The notes: generated from the sequence alone by a model not told the origin. Numbered from the stretch's first letter, positions 25,747-34,742 are shown. The stretch is DNA of 64,000 bases from JAKVBH01 sp049800955 (GCF_049800955.1 NZ_JBNAGA010000001.1:496001-560000), one strand, 5' to 3'. Translations and numbers: made by a program.

Positions 25747-26298
25747 ATGAAACACGTGCTTCCTTTTGCCTTCGCGCTGCTGGCCACGCCCGCAATCTCA
25801 TCGACCTGCCCACCCGTCACATCACATTCCGAGGAAATCGACGCGCTTTACGCGCAGATGTTGATCGCGGAAACGGAGACCGAAGCGCGGGAATACTCCA
25901 ACGCGCTTTGGGGCTATTGGACAGATGCACCCGACGACACTGCGCAGGAATTGCTGGATCAGGGCATGTCGCAGCGCGCGCAATATGATCTTCTGGGGTC
26001 ATTGCAGACGCTCGACCGGCTGATCGACTATTGCCCCGATTATGCCGAAGGTTGGAACCAACGGGCCTTCACGCGCTACCTCGGCGGCCAGTTCGAGCTG
26101 GCACTGCCGGATATTGACCGCGCTCTGGACATTCGCCCGCGTCACCTTGGGGCTCTGACGGGCAAAGCCCTCACATTGGTTGCGCTTGATCGAAAGGCGG
26201 AGGCGATCTTGGTGTTACGCCAAGCGCTCGCGCTCAACCCGTGGCTGGGCGAGCGGCATATGTTGCCTGCGCTCGAAGCCGATGAAGAAGAAATCTGA
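25747..26298 (+). CDS. Secreted TPR-repeat protein
   Basis: 183 residues from ATG 25747 (187 from 25735; the shorter start places the signal peptide at the very beginning). Signal peptide about 1-19 (FAFALLATPAIS). The mature protein contains two to three tetratricopeptide-like helical pairs: SLQTLDRLIDYCPDYAEGW, NQRAFTRYLGGQFELALPD, and GALTGKALTLVALDRKAEA, with a paired Cys early in the chain. TPR domains mediate protein contacts. A periplasmic location is likely. Partner and role unknown. It may be co-transcribed with the Lrp-type gene. Confidence 0.82.
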   Translation: MKHVLPFAFALLATPAISSTCPPVTSHSEEIDALYAQMLIAETETEAREYSNALWGYWTDAPDDTAQELLDQGMSQRAQYDLLGSLQTLDRLIDYCPDYAEGWNQRAFTRYLGGQFELALPDIDRALDIRPRHLGALTGKALTLVALDRKAEAILVLRQALALNPWLGERHMLPALEADEEEI

Positions 26299-26468
26299 CG
26301 TCTTTGGTGTCGCGCCAGATCTGACCCACGTTGCTCTTCCAATGTTGTCCCGAGCGCCTATCGCCGCTTGATGCTGTCGGTCTCTGTCCGGGCGTTTTGG
26401 CGTTCAATCGTTTTGGCGAAGAGAGGCACTAGACCGCTCCTTGACCTTGAGCTAGCTAATACTCCGTG

Positions 26469-26554
26469 GCCCGCGTGGTGGAATGGTAGACACAGGAGAC
26501 TTAAAATCTCCAGGCCGAAAGGCCGTGCCGGTTCGAGTCCGGCCGCGGGTACCA
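26469..26554 (+). tRNA. tRNA-Leu (UAA)
   Basis: 86-base type II tRNA. Acceptor GCCCGCG pairs with CGCGGGT, D arm TGGTGGAATGGTAGACA, anticodon stem GGAGA/TCTCC with loop CTTAAAA (anticodon UAA), variable arm, T arm GCCGGTTCGAGTCCGGC, discriminator A and encoded CCA (26552-26554). It is free-standing between the TPR gene and irr. Confidence 0.97.
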
Positions 26555-26642
26555 CTTTGAGACAGCAAAGGTTGCTTTGCGACGCGCAGTCTCGCGTAGA
26601 CCGCCCACGTCGATATTCCCCGGATCGACGGATCCCACAAAG

Positions 26643-26669
26643 AAAAAAGCCGCCTGCGAGGGCGGCTTT
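26643..26669 (-). terminator. Rho-independent terminator of irr
   Basis: GCCGCC (26649-26654) pairs with GGCGGC (26661-26666) around a six-base loop and is flanked by A and T runs. On the minus strand the stem is followed by six Ts, 23 bases beyond the irr stop codon. It may also stop transcripts from the tRNA-Leu side, though only three Ts follow in that direction. Confidence 0.82.
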
Positions 26670-26691
26670 GGTCGTTATGGCAAGAGCGAGA

Positions 26692-27108
26692 CTATTTCTT
26701 GCGCAGCCGGATCACAACATCCACGGACGCAATCTCGGCCCCGTCGGGCGCATCGGGCAGACGCACGATTTCGAGCTGATCAGCGGGCGCATCTGTCAGC
26801 TTGCCCTCATCTTCCCAGAAGAAGTGCGGGTGATCATGCGTGTTCGTGTCGAAGTAACTCCGCGCACCATCCACCGTGACTTCCTGCATCAGGCCTGCGT
26901 CACAGAAGGCGCGCAACGTGTTGTAGACCGTGGCCAAAGACACCCGCTCACCACCCGATTGCACGGAGGCAAACAGGCTCTCAGCGGTCACATGGCGGTC
27001 CCGTCCGTCACCAACCAAAAGCGCCGCAAGTGTGAGGCGCTGACGGGTTGGGCGCAGGCCTGCGCCGGCGAGCCAATCGGTTCCACGTTGTATTGCCTGA
27101 GGGGTCAT
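26692..27108 (-). CDS. irr: Iron response regulator Irr (Fur family)
   Basis: 138 residues. Fur-type winged helix with [11 protein letters not shown] and [17 protein letters not shown] (recognition helix near 57-70). The dimerisation/sensing part has the His cluster [13 protein letters not shown] at 91-103, the Irr-specific pattern. In alphaproteobacteria Irr binds haem status signals and represses or activates iron genes. It lacks the Cys-x-x-Cys zinc sites of Fur. It is divergent from fabA across 156 bases, a pairing typical of Rhodobacterales. A candidate Fur/Mur-type box lies in that gap. Confidence 0.93.
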   Translation of the reverse strand: MTPQAIQRGTDWLAGAGLRPTRQRLTLAALLVGDGRDRHVTAESLFASVQSGGERVSLATVYNTLRAFCDAGLMQEVTVDGARSYFDTNTHDHPHFFWEDEGKLTDAPADQLEIVRLPDAPDGAEIASVDVVIRLRKK

Positions 27109-27151
27109 ACGTTTACTCGGTTATCCTGACTGAGGCCAAAGGTAGGGTGCT

Positions 27152-27170
27152 TGCGAATGATTTTCAATCG
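27152..27170. promoter_or_regulatory. Candidate Fur/Mur-type operator between irr and fabA
   Basis: The 19-base stretch starts TGCGAATGATTTTCA and is an imperfect palindrome resembling Fur and Mur boxes (about 12 of 19 positions agree with the classical Fur box as I recall it). It is 43 bases upstream of the irr start codon, inside the divergent region to fabA. In relatives irr is reported to be under Fur/Mur control. This is a by-eye match only. Confidence 0.35.
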
Positions 27171-27264
27171 AAAACCAGTGCGGCACGGTGCCCTTTCCCT
27201 ATGGCGGAGGGGGTGCTAGAGGGATCATAACAGAGCGACCTCTAGCCAAGGAGCCATCCGAGGA

Positions 27265-27774
27265 ATGACTGACTTTCCAAACAGTTTCGATCGCGACGAC
27301 CTTCTGAAATGCGCCCGTGGCGAGCTTTTCGGGCCCGGCAATGCGCAGCTTCCCGAGCCGCCCATGCTGATGATGGACCGCATCACAGACATCTCCGCAG
27401 ATGGCGGGGCGCATGGCAAGGGCCATGTGTTGGCGGAATTCGACATCACACCCGAGGCCTGGTTCTTCGGATGTCACTTCCCGGGCAACCCGATCATGCC
27501 GGGCTGCCTGGGCCTCGATGGCCTGTGGCAATTGACGGGCTTCAATCTTGGCTGGCGCGGCTGGCAGGGGCGCGGCTACGCGCTTGGCGTGGGTGAGGTG
27601 AAGCTCACCGGCATGGTGCGGCCCGACCGCAAGATGCTGACCTACAAGATCGATTTCACCAAAGCGATCCAGACCCGCCGCCTGACCATGGGTGTCGCAG
27701 ACGGCATTGTCGAGGCGGATGGCGAGGTTATCTATCAGGTCAAGGACATGAAGGTCGCGCTCAGCGAGAGTTGA
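27265..27774 (+). CDS. fabA: Beta-hydroxydecanoyl-ACP dehydratase/isomerase FabA
   Basis: 169 residues, full length. Hot-dog fold with catalytic His71 ([13 protein letters not shown]) and Asp85 (LGLDGLWQL), matching His70 and Asp84 of the E. coli enzyme. FabA dehydrates 3-hydroxydecanoyl-ACP and isomerises the product to the cis-3 form, the branch point of anaerobic unsaturated fatty acid synthesis. ATG 27265 follows GAGGA. It leads the fabA - acetyltransferase - fabB - fabI run, all on the plus strand, divergent from irr. Confidence 0.98.
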   Translation: MTDFPNSFDRDDLLKCARGELFGPGNAQLPEPPMLMMDRITDISADGGAHGKGHVLAEFDITPEAWFFGCHFPGNPIMPGCLGLDGLWQLTGFNLGWRGWQGRGYALGVGEVKLTGMVRPDRKMLTYKIDFTKAIQTRRLTMGVADGIVEADGEVIYQVKDMKVALSES

Positions 27775-27775
27775 C

Positions 27776-28267
27776 GTGACGGGACAAGACACCCCAAAGC
27801 TTGAGGTCATCAAAATTACCGGTGACACGCTGGATGATTTTGTGGGCCTCAAGCTGCGCGACAACGAGGCTGCGCTCATTGCGCCCGTCCCGGAATGGCT
27901 GGCAGAGGCCGCATACGAGCCCTGTGCGCTGACCTTCGGGTTGGGGCAGGCAGGCAAGGCCGTGGGCTTGATATCGGTCGTGGATCCCCGGTTGATCGCG
28001 CAGGACGAGCAAGACGACTTTCAAAGTGGCTGTCTCTATGTTTGGCGGGTGATGGTTGACAGTGCGGCGCGTGGTCAAGGCATCGGCAGGGCAGCGCTCG
28101 CCTTTGCGGAAGGCTATGCGCGCCTGATAGGGCTTAAAGGAGTGTCCCTCACGACGGCGGACAAAAAGCCTGGCAACGCGCTGATTTTCTATGAGGGCCT
28201 TGGCTTTCAGCCCACAGGGCGCCGCCTCCATGATGAGATCGAACTGATCCGGCGATTTGATCCGTGA
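27776..28267 (+). CDS. GNAT-family N-acetyltransferase inside the fab operon
   Basis: 163 residues, GTG start one base after the fabA stop codon, so tightly coupled to it. Acetyl-CoA motif: YVWRVMVDSAARGQGIGRAALAFAE near 83-107, then a KPGNALIFYEGLGFQPTGRR ending, the usual GNAT C-terminus. The acceptor is unknown. Its position between fabA and fabB interrupts the usual order. The next gene, fabB, follows after 96 bases. Confidence 0.88.
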   Translation: MTGQDTPKLEVIKITGDTLDDFVGLKLRDNEAALIAPVPEWLAEAAYEPCALTFGLGQAGKAVGLISVVDPRLIAQDEQDDFQSGCLYVWRVMVDSAARGQGIGRAALAFAEGYARLIGLKGVSLTTADKKPGNALIFYEGLGFQPTGRRLHDEIELIRRFDP

Positions 28268-28363
28268 AACAGCGGGCATCCTGTCGGTGCCGCTCCAGTC
28301 GCCATCTTGCGCCTGCCCCCCGGGATGCCCTAGACAAGCCCTAGTAAACGAAAGGGAAGCTGC

Positions 28364-29593
28364 ATGCGCCGTGTTGTCGTTACGGGACTGGGGATCGTCT
28401 CCTCGATCGGGAACAATGCCGAAGAGGTTCTGGCATCGCTTAAGGCAGGCCGTTCAGGCATCACCGCCAATGAGGCGATGAAAGAGCATGGGTTTCGCAG
28501 CCAGATCGCAGGCGCGGTCAACCTTGACGTGGCCGACCATGTGGACAAGCGCACGCTGCGCTTCATGGGGCCGGGGGCGGCTTACGCCCATATCGCCATG
28601 GGTCAGGCCATTGCGGATGCGGGGCTGACAGAGGCCGATGTGGTCAACCCGATGACGGGCGTGATCGCGGGCTCCGGCGGGCCGTCAACCTCGGCCATGC
28701 TGGCCGCGCATCAGGTTGTGCTCAAGACCGGTGCGACGAAGCGCATCGGGCCCTTTGCCGTGCCCAAGACCATGTCCTCCACCGTCAGCGCGAACCTAGC
28801 GACGGCCTATCAGATCAAGGGCATGAATTTCTCGATCACCAGCGCCTGCTCGACCTCGCTGCATTGCATCGGCATGGCCGCCCAGCAGATCGCTCTTGGC
28901 ACCCAAGACGTCATGTTTGGCGGCGGTGGCGAGGAGCTCGATTGGACGCTATCCTGCCTCTTTGATGCGATGGGAGCCATGAGCTCCAAATACAACGACA
29001 CGCCCGAGCGCGCCTCCCGCGCCTTTGATGCGGACCGTGACGGGTTTGTCATCGGCGGTGGTGGCGCGATGGTCGTGCTGGAGGAATATGAGCGGGCCAA
29101 AGCGCGGGGGGCCAAGATCTATGCGGAAGTGACCGGGTTCTCGGCGACCTCGGACGGCGCCGATATGGTCGCGCCCTCGGGCGAGGGCGGTGAGCGCGCG
29201 ATGCGCGGCGCGCTGCGCACGCTGCCGGAAGACCGAAAGGTCAGCTACATCAACGCGCATGGGACCTCGACGCCGGTGGGCGATGTGGGCGAGATCGAAG
29301 CGGTCCGCCGCGTCTTCGGCGAGGGGAGCACGCCGCCTGTCAGCTCGACCAAGTCGATGACAGGCCACAGCCAAGGCGCCACGGGGGCTCAGGAGGCGAT
29401 CTACTGCCTGCTCGCGCTAGAGCATGATTTCATCATCCCGTCGATCAATGTCGAGACGCTGGACCCTGCGCTCAAGCCCCAAGAGATTGCAACAGCCCGG
29501 GTCGACAATGCCGGGCTTGATACGGTGATGACAAACTCCTTTGGCTTTGGCGGCACGAACGGCTCGATGCTGCTGTCGAAGCTGCGGGATTGA
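28364..29593 (+). CDS. fabB: Beta-ketoacyl-ACP synthase I FabB
   Basis: 409 residues. Thiolase-fold condensing enzyme with nucleophile Cys162 (ITSACSTSLHC) and active-site histidines in NAHGTSTPVGD (near 299) and TGHSQGATGAQEA (near 334), equal in spacing to E. coli FabB. It elongates the cis-3-decenoyl-ACP made by FabA. ATG 28364 has GGGAAG upstream. Its stop codon is followed after 77 bases by fabI. Confidence 0.97.
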   Translation: MRRVVVTGLGIVSSIGNNAEEVLASLKAGRSGITANEAMKEHGFRSQIAGAVNLDVADHVDKRTLRFMGPGAAYAHIAMGQAIADAGLTEADVVNPMTGVIAGSGGPSTSAMLAAHQVVLKTGATKRIGPFAVPKTMSSTVSANLATAYQIKGMNFSITSACSTSLHCIGMAAQQIALGTQDVMFGGGGEELDWTLSCLFDAMGAMSSKYNDTPERASRAFDADRDGFVIGGGGAMVVLEEYERAKARGAKIYAEVTGFSATSDGADMVAPSGEGGERAMRGALRTLPEDRKVSYINAHGTSTPVGDVGEIEAVRRVFGEGSTPPVSSTKSMTGHSQGATGAQEAIYCLLALEHDFIIPSINVETLDPALKPQEIATARVDNAGLDTVMTNSFGFGGTNGSMLLSKLRD

Positions 29594-29670
29594 TCATGCG
29601 GGGTCAGGCGGGGCGCTGCCCCCGCACCCCCGGAGTTTACGGGCAAGATGAAGGACGGGGGTCGGTTGAC

Positions 29671-30474
29671 ATGAATGAGACAGCGAGAGGCGCGCTGGCG
29701 GGCAAACGGGGTCTGGTGATGGGCGTGGCCAACGAGCGCTCGATCGCGTGGGGCATCGCGAAGGCCTGTGCGGAAGCGGGTGCTGAGCTCGCCTTTACTT
29801 ATCAAGGGGAGGCGTTTGGAAAACGGCTCGAGCCGCTGGCGGCCAGCGTCGGCTCTGATTTCATGGTTGATGTGGATGTCACCGATGACGCCTCGCTCGA
29901 CACCGCCTTTGCTCAACTGGCCGCGCGATGGGACAGCCTCGACTTTCTGGTCCATGCGATCGCGTTCTCTGACAAGAATGAGCTGACGGGGCGGATCCTG
30001 AATACGTCGCGCGAGAATTTCAAAACCTCCTTGGATATCTCCGCCTATAGTTTCATCGAGGTGGCACGACGGGCGCATCCTTTGATGGTCGCGCATGGCG
30101 GCACGCTGCTTACGTTGACCTATATGGGCTCGACGCGGGTGACGCCGAACTACAACGTCATGGGCGTGGCCAAGGCGGCCCTGGAGGCGTCGGTCAAATA
30201 TCTTGCCAATGATCTGGGCCCCGAAGGTATTCGCGTCAATGCGATCAGCCCGGGACCAATGAAAACGCTTGCGGGCGCAGCCATCGGCGGGGCGCGTAAA
30301 ACCTACAAACATACTGATACCAACGCACCGCTACGCTCGAATGCCACGTTGGAGGCTGTTGGTGGAACGGCTGTATATCTGGCATCAGATGCGGGTGCTT
30401 GCACAACGGGCGAAGTGATCCGTGTGGATGGAGGGTTCCACGTTCTGGGCATGCCTCAGTACGACAACCTATAA
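29671..30474 (+). CDS. fabI: Enoyl-ACP reductase FabI
   Basis: 267 residues from ATG 29671; an in-frame ATG at 29590 would add a Gly/Pro/Arg-rich leader unlike the family and is rejected. NAD-binding GVANERSIAWGIA at about 18-30, catalytic Tyr151/Tyr161 and Lys168 in YMGSTRVTPNYNVMGVAK, and the SPGPMKTLA loop: FabI-type. It performs the last reduction of each elongation cycle and is the triclosan/isoniazid-type target class. FabI closes the fabA-fabB run. Confidence 0.96.
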   Translation: MNETARGALAGKRGLVMGVANERSIAWGIAKACAEAGAELAFTYQGEAFGKRLEPLAASVGSDFMVDVDVTDDASLDTAFAQLAARWDSLDFLVHAIAFSDKNELTGRILNTSRENFKTSLDISAYSFIEVARRAHPLMVAHGGTLLTLTYMGSTRVTPNYNVMGVAKAALEASVKYLANDLGPEGIRVNAISPGPMKTLAGAAIGGARKTYKHTDTNAPLRSNATLEAVGGTAVYLASDAGACTTGEVIRVDGGFHVLGMPQYDNL

Positions 30475-30536
30475 GCGTCGTAAATTCTGCGAGCCTGCGC
30501 CACGATTGTGCCAAACTGGCGCAGCAGACTTGCCCC

Positions 30537-30962
30537 ATGACACCCGACCAAGCCCTCCGGCAGAGCATTCTGCAAGACAATCCAAGCACCAGAACGCCCC
30601 GAACAAAGTGGGCGCGCAAACCTAAGGCGCGCGCGCGTCCGGGCTTTGGGGCGACTTTGCTCAAGGGGCTGGTCATCAAAGTTCTTCTGCTGACGGTAAG
30701 CCTTGGCGCGACGCGATACGTGTTGGGAACCGAAGAGGGCCAAGCGTTTTATCTCAAGACCCAAGAGGCCATAGCCCGTGTCGTTGTGGCGGAATTGGCT
30801 GCTCGGGCTGAGGCAGGTGCGGCCCCTCGGCAGCCGGAGGTCCGGGCGTCGGGAGATGAGCCGCCAGCTGCGGCACCCGGCGCAAAGCGTATTCGCCTAC
30901 AGGCTCAGGACACTGCCGGAGCAGACGAGAGCACTGTGATTATCCGTCGCGGGACAGATTAA
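30537..30962 (+). CDS. Small single-pass membrane protein, unknown
   Basis: 141 residues. A basic, Pro/Arg/Lys-rich N-terminus (about 1-40), one membrane helix (about 43-62, KGLVIKVLLLTVSLGATRY), then an Ala/Glu helix and a Pro/Ala-rich periplasmic or cytoplasmic tail ending TVIIRRGTD. No recognisable family. A perfect 8-bp inverted repeat (CTGCGCCA 30495-30502, TGGCGCAG 30517-30524) ends 12 bases before its ATG. It lies 62 bases after fabI on the same strand. Confidence 0.68.
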   Translation: MTPDQALRQSILQDNPSTRTPRTKWARKPKARARPGFGATLLKGLVIKVLLLTVSLGATRYVLGTEEGQAFYLKTQEAIARVVVAELAARAEAGAAPRQPEVRASGDEPPAAAPGAKRIRLQAQDTAGADESTVIIRRGTD

Positions 30963-31068
30963 CGCCTGGCGCAGTTGGGCTTCGAAGCGATGAAATAGTC
31001 TCTGCATTGCTAGTCTGACGCGCGCCAAAACGCGCAACCACCTGCGATGGGTCCAAGCGCATTTGCGC

Positions 31069-31941
31069 TCAAAACCATTGCCCGGGCTCCATCAACCCCA
31101 GATCAAGCAATTGACGCGAATGCCATTCGAAGGGCACGGAATTGTGCCACTGGAACGAGTGAATGTCATAGGTGCTGCCCGGATTTGATTTCAACGCCTT
31201 GGCCGTTCGGAACGATGCGATCGCGGCGGTCAGGTTGTGATGCCAAGGGCAGGCATAGGTGTTGTATTCTTCGTCCGAAAAGGTGTGATCAGGGCGCAGG
31301 ATGAGGCCATCTTTTGCGCGAAACAGGGAAACCCTGTCGATCTTGCGGCGCTCGGGCGGTACGTGTTCTTCAAAGCGCCACCGCAAGCCACCATAGAAAT
31401 CGAGCTGTCGGTCTTTGGGATGGTTGTGATTGGCGGGGTCGGGGCGGGCCAAGGCGTAATACCCGGTGCGATCAATATGGGCGGCATCCAGCGAGACTGC
31501 ATCAGGATGCGCATCCAGATTGTCGGCGTAGAGATCGACCACGTAGGAAAGCATGGCATGGCGCCGCTCTTCCCCGTGAAAGGTCAGCATTTCGCCGACA
31601 GTGCGATATTCGCAAAACGGGTAGAACAGGTATTCTGCATTGAAGCAGTAATAGATCCAGGTCCCCGCGGGCATCACGGCAATAAGCGCGTTGATCACCT
31701 CGTGGAAAGGCTCCTGCAACGCCACGTCGTGATCCACCCGCAGGACCACATCCACAAGATCTGGGGCCAGCTCAAAGCGGGCAGGCATGAAGGCCACAAC
31801 CTGTGCAAAGCCGGATTGCATGTGGTGGCGCAGCGTGGTGTCGATCTCAACATCGTCCTCCACGAAAACAATCGCCACAGGCCCCTTTGCCAGAGCATGC
31901 GCGTTTTCCTTGAGGAACTGGCCCAGTGATGCGATCCGCAT
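31069..31941 (-). CDS. Putative glycosyltransferase-like protein, conserved unknown
   Basis: 290 residues, soluble, no signal peptide. The N-terminus VAIVFVEDDVEIDTTLRHHM and the acidic DHDVALQ region resemble the nucleotide-sugar part of family-2-like (PF13704-type) glycosyltransferases. The rest has many Tyr, Trp and His (PFCEYRTVGEM, CPWHHNLTAAIAS, IHSFQWHNS). The family call is tentative. The gene is alone, divergent from miaB across 118 bases. Confidence 0.6.
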   Translation of the reverse strand: MRIASLGQFLKENAHALAKGPVAIVFVEDDVEIDTTLRHHMQSGFAQVVAFMPARFELAPDLVDVVLRVDHDVALQEPFHEVINALIAVMPAGTWIYYCFNAEYLFYPFCEYRTVGEMLTFHGEERRHAMLSYVVDLYADNLDAHPDAVSLDAAHIDRTGYYALARPDPANHNHPKDRQLDFYGGLRWRFEEHVPPERRKIDRVSLFRAKDGLILRPDHTFSDEEYNTYACPWHHNLTAAIASFRTAKALKSNPGSTYDIHSFQWHNSVPFEWHSRQLLDLGLMEPGQWF

Positions 31942-32059
31942 GAAGTTGCCTTGCCTTGTTTTCCTTAAGAATCGGTCAATTGCTGCCCCATTGCAAGAGC
32001 CCTGCCTTTTGCGGTATCAGCCGCGCATTCTCCAACATCTTTGTCCTTGAGGAATGCCC

Positions 32060-33367
32060 ATGGCCAGGAAGCTCTACATCAAGACCTACGGGTGCCAGAT
32101 GAATGTCTACGACAGTGAGCGTATGGCGGAAGCGCTGGAGGGCTATGAGCAGACCGAGACGCCTGATGATGCGGACATGATCCTGCTCAATACCTGCCAT
32201 ATCCGCGAGAAGGCGGCCGAGAAGGTCTATTCTGAATTGGGGCGGTACAAGGGCCTCAAGGCCGAAAAGCCGGACCTCAAGATTGGCGTTGCGGGCTGCG
32301 TGGCGCAGGCTGAAGGCGAAGAGATCATGCGGCGCCAGCCCATGGTTGATCTGGTCGTCGGACCGCAAAGCTACCACCGTTTGCCGGAGCTGGAAGCCAA
32401 GGCCCGCACCGGAAAAAAAGCGCTCGATACGGAATTTCCCGAAGAAGACAAGTTTGAGCGTCTGAAGAACCGCCCCAAGGCCAAGCGCGGCCCGACGGCG
32501 TTTCTGACGGTCCAGGAAGGCTGTGACAAGTTCTGCGCCTTCTGCGTGGTCCCGTATACGCGAGGGGCCGAAGTCTCGCGGCCGGTGGATCAAATCCTGA
32601 CGGAGGCGCGAGATCTGGTGGAGCGCGGTGTGCGCGAAATCACCTTGCTGGGCCAGAACGTTAATGCCTATCACGGGGCGGGGACCGATGGGGAATGGTC
32701 ACTGGCGAGGCTCATCTGGGCGCTCAATGACGTTGACGGTCTGGAGCGCATTCGGTTCACAACCTCACATCCCAATGACATGACCGATGACCTTTACGAT
32801 GCCCATGGTCGTTGCGAGAAGCTCATGCCTTATCTGCATCTTCCCGTGCAGGCGGGGTCTGACAAGATCCTCAAGCGGATGAACCGCTCGCATACCGCCG
32901 AGAGCTACCTGCGGTGCATCGAAAAACTGCGCGCGGCGCGCCCGGATATTCTGATCTCGGGCGATTTCATCGTGGGATTTCCCGAGGAGACTGAAGAGGA
33001 CTTTCAGGCTACCTTGGATCTGATCCGCGAAGTCCGCTACGGCACGGCGTATTCCTTCAAATACTCGACGCGCCCCGGGACACCCGCCGCTGAGCGCGAT
33101 CAGGTCGAGGAGAGCGTGAAGACGGACCGGCTTTACCGTTTGCAGGCGCTTTTGTCCGAACAGCAACAGGAGATCCAGCGCGCCATGGTCGGCAAGCAGG
33201 TCTCTGTGCTCTTCGAGCGTGAGGGCAGGTTGCCCGGGCAAATGGTTGGAAAATCAGAGTACCTCCATGCCGTGCATGTGGCTGATGCTGGTGCCGCAAT
33301 TGGCGATCTGGTCCGTGTTGAGGTCATAGATAGCAGCACGAACTCGCTTGCTGCGAAACTTGTCTGA
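32060..33367 (+). CDS. miaB: tRNA-2-methylthio-N6-dimethylallyladenosine synthase MiaB
   Basis: 435 residues from ATG 32060, chosen because GAGGA ends six bases before it (an ATG at 32054 lies directly on the ribosome site). Three N-terminal Cys bind the auxiliary cluster ([24 protein letters not shown]), the radical-SAM motif is [11 protein letters not shown], and a TRAM domain ends the protein ([15 protein letters not shown]). It adds a methylthio group to i6A37 of tRNAs. It is alone on its strand upstream of the OmpA gene. Confidence 0.97.
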   Translation: MARKLYIKTYGCQMNVYDSERMAEALEGYEQTETPDDADMILLNTCHIREKAAEKVYSELGRYKGLKAEKPDLKIGVAGCVAQAEGEEIMRRQPMVDLVVGPQSYHRLPELEAKARTGKKALDTEFPEEDKFERLKNRPKAKRGPTAFLTVQEGCDKFCAFCVVPYTRGAEVSRPVDQILTEARDLVERGVREITLLGQNVNAYHGAGTDGEWSLARLIWALNDVDGLERIRFTTSHPNDMTDDLYDAHGRCEKLMPYLHLPVQAGSDKILKRMNRSHTAESYLRCIEKLRAARPDILISGDFIVGFPEETEEDFQATLDLIREVRYGTAYSFKYSTRPGTPAAERDQVEESVKTDRLYRLQALLSEQQQEIQRAMVGKQVSVLFEREGRLPGQMVGKSEYLHAVHVADAGAAIGDLVRVEVIDSSTNSLAAKLV

Positions 33368-33620
33368 ACCGGTTTTTTGACCTGTGGATACTTTAGTATT
33401 CTCCTGTAATGCCCTGAAACAATGAGCGAATGATGCCCCGATTGTTCGATTGATCCGGCTGAGTATTGCAGGCCTTTCCAGATGTTCCACTAGATATTGT
33501 GCTGAAAGGCTTCACAGACCTCTCAGGTTTGGTAAACTGTTGATTACAGTGAGTTTGAGCCGTTCACGATGATTCTGCTGTGACGGCTTCTGGGGGAAAT
33601 TTGGATAAGGACGACAGGCT

Positions 33621-34226
33621 GTGGCAAACAGAATGACCGACGTCTTGCGCGGGGTCGTCGCCGGCGCCGTGCTTGTGGCGGGTGTAGCTTTTACTTCGTC
33701 GGCAATGGCCGACACGGTTGCAGGGGACACACCCTTCATTTCAACACAAAACCAACGCGTGGTGATCGGTGAGCGTTATGTGCCGACGATTTGGGTTGAT
33801 CCCGATGGCTGCGAGCATTGGGTCATGGACGACGGGTTCGAGGGCTACATGACGCCACATGTGAACCGTCAGGGCATTCCGGTCTGTCGCCGGGGCAATG
33901 TCTGCGGTGTCATGAACTCTGATCAGTTCTTCGCCACAGACAGCTATCACATCGGCCGCGAAGGTCAGGCTGGCCTGCAGGATTTCTTCAAGAATTCGAC
34001 GGCCACGGCGTTTGTCATCGCAGGCCATACCGACAGCCGGGCGTCTGACGATTACAACATGAAGCTGAGCTACAATCGTGCGGTGTCTGTCGCTCGCGTG
34101 GCCCGCTCGGTTGGCGCGCGTGTCGTGGATGTGCGTGGCTACGGGGAGCGGATGCCGATTGCCTCCAACAAGACCCGTGACGGCAAGGCGCGCAACCGCC
34201 GCGTCGAAATCCTGTGTATCAAGTAA
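33621..34226 (+). CDS. OmpA-family peptidoglycan-associated outer-envelope protein
   Basis: 201 residues, probably from GTG 33621 with AAGGA upstream. Signal peptide about 1-30 (SSAMA end). Residues 56-77 hold the motif WVDPDGCEHWVMDDGFEGY. The C-terminal OmpA domain (about 95-200) has the family helix-strand pattern with GHTDSRASDDYNMKLSYNRAVSVA and GYGERMPIASN and NRRVEILC. It should bind peptidoglycan diaminopimelate. The next gene, a lipoprotein, repeats the Trp-Asp-Pro-Asn-Gly-Cys motif and starts eight bases later. Confidence 0.92.
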   Translation: MANRMTDVLRGVVAGAVLVAGVAFTSSAMADTVAGDTPFISTQNQRVVIGERYVPTIWVDPDGCEHWVMDDGFEGYMTPHVNRQGIPVCRRGNVCGVMNSDQFFATDSYHIGREGQAGLQDFFKNSTATAFVIAGHTDSRASDDYNMKLSYNRAVSVARVARSVGARVVDVRGYGERMPIASNKTRDGKARNRRVEILCIK

Positions 34227-34234
34227 AGGGGACG

Positions 34235-34603
34235 ATGATGCTGGATATGAAAAAGATCGTCCTTGTGGCGGCCATCGGCGCGCTCTCGGGATGTGTGGGA
34301 GAGGGCGGTGGTCCTCTTGCTGCGCTCGCGGTCGCGGCTGAGGGCGGCTATGGCCGCGTTGATACCGACAAGACCCGGGATTACGGCCAGGGGGCGGATG
34401 AAGATGAGTCGCTCTCCAATCTCGTGGCGGGCATCTGGGTCGATCCTAATGGATGTGACCACTGGATCATCGATGACGGGATCGAGGGCTATCTCTCGCA
34501 ACGTCTGGACAAATACGGCAAGCCCGTGTGCTCGGGCACCGCACCGCCAACCGTTGTGACCGGCCCGTTCCGCGGCGACGAGACAATCGACGATACGCTC
34601 TGA
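34235..34603 (+). CDS. Lipoprotein sharing the WVDP-G-C-HW motif with the upstream OmpA protein
   Basis: 122 residues from ATG 34235 (AAAGGGG upstream; eight bases after the OmpA stop). Lipobox ALSGC at about 15-19, so probably a lipid-anchored envelope protein. The remaining chain carries IWVDPNGCDHWIIDDGIEGYL near 66-86, the near-copy of the OmpA protein's motif, followed by KYGKPVCSG. It has no OmpA domain. Function unknown; context suggests an outer-membrane partner or spare copy of the OmpA module. Confidence 0.82.
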   Translation: MMLDMKKIVLVAAIGALSGCVGEGGGPLAALAVAAEGGYGRVDTDKTRDYGQGADEDESLSNLVAGIWVDPNGCDHWIIDDGIEGYLSQRLDKYGKPVCSGTAPPTVVTGPFRGDETIDDTL

Positions 34604-34742
34604 TCGGAGCGGCTTCATGCCATCGCGCCGGTGCAGGAGGCTGCGCCGGCGTTTTTTGTTGCCAAATCGAGACAATGCCCGTGCAAGCCTTGCTTGAAGC
34701 CACGACATGTAGAACACTCATTCCAACGACGAGGAGAAGTGA

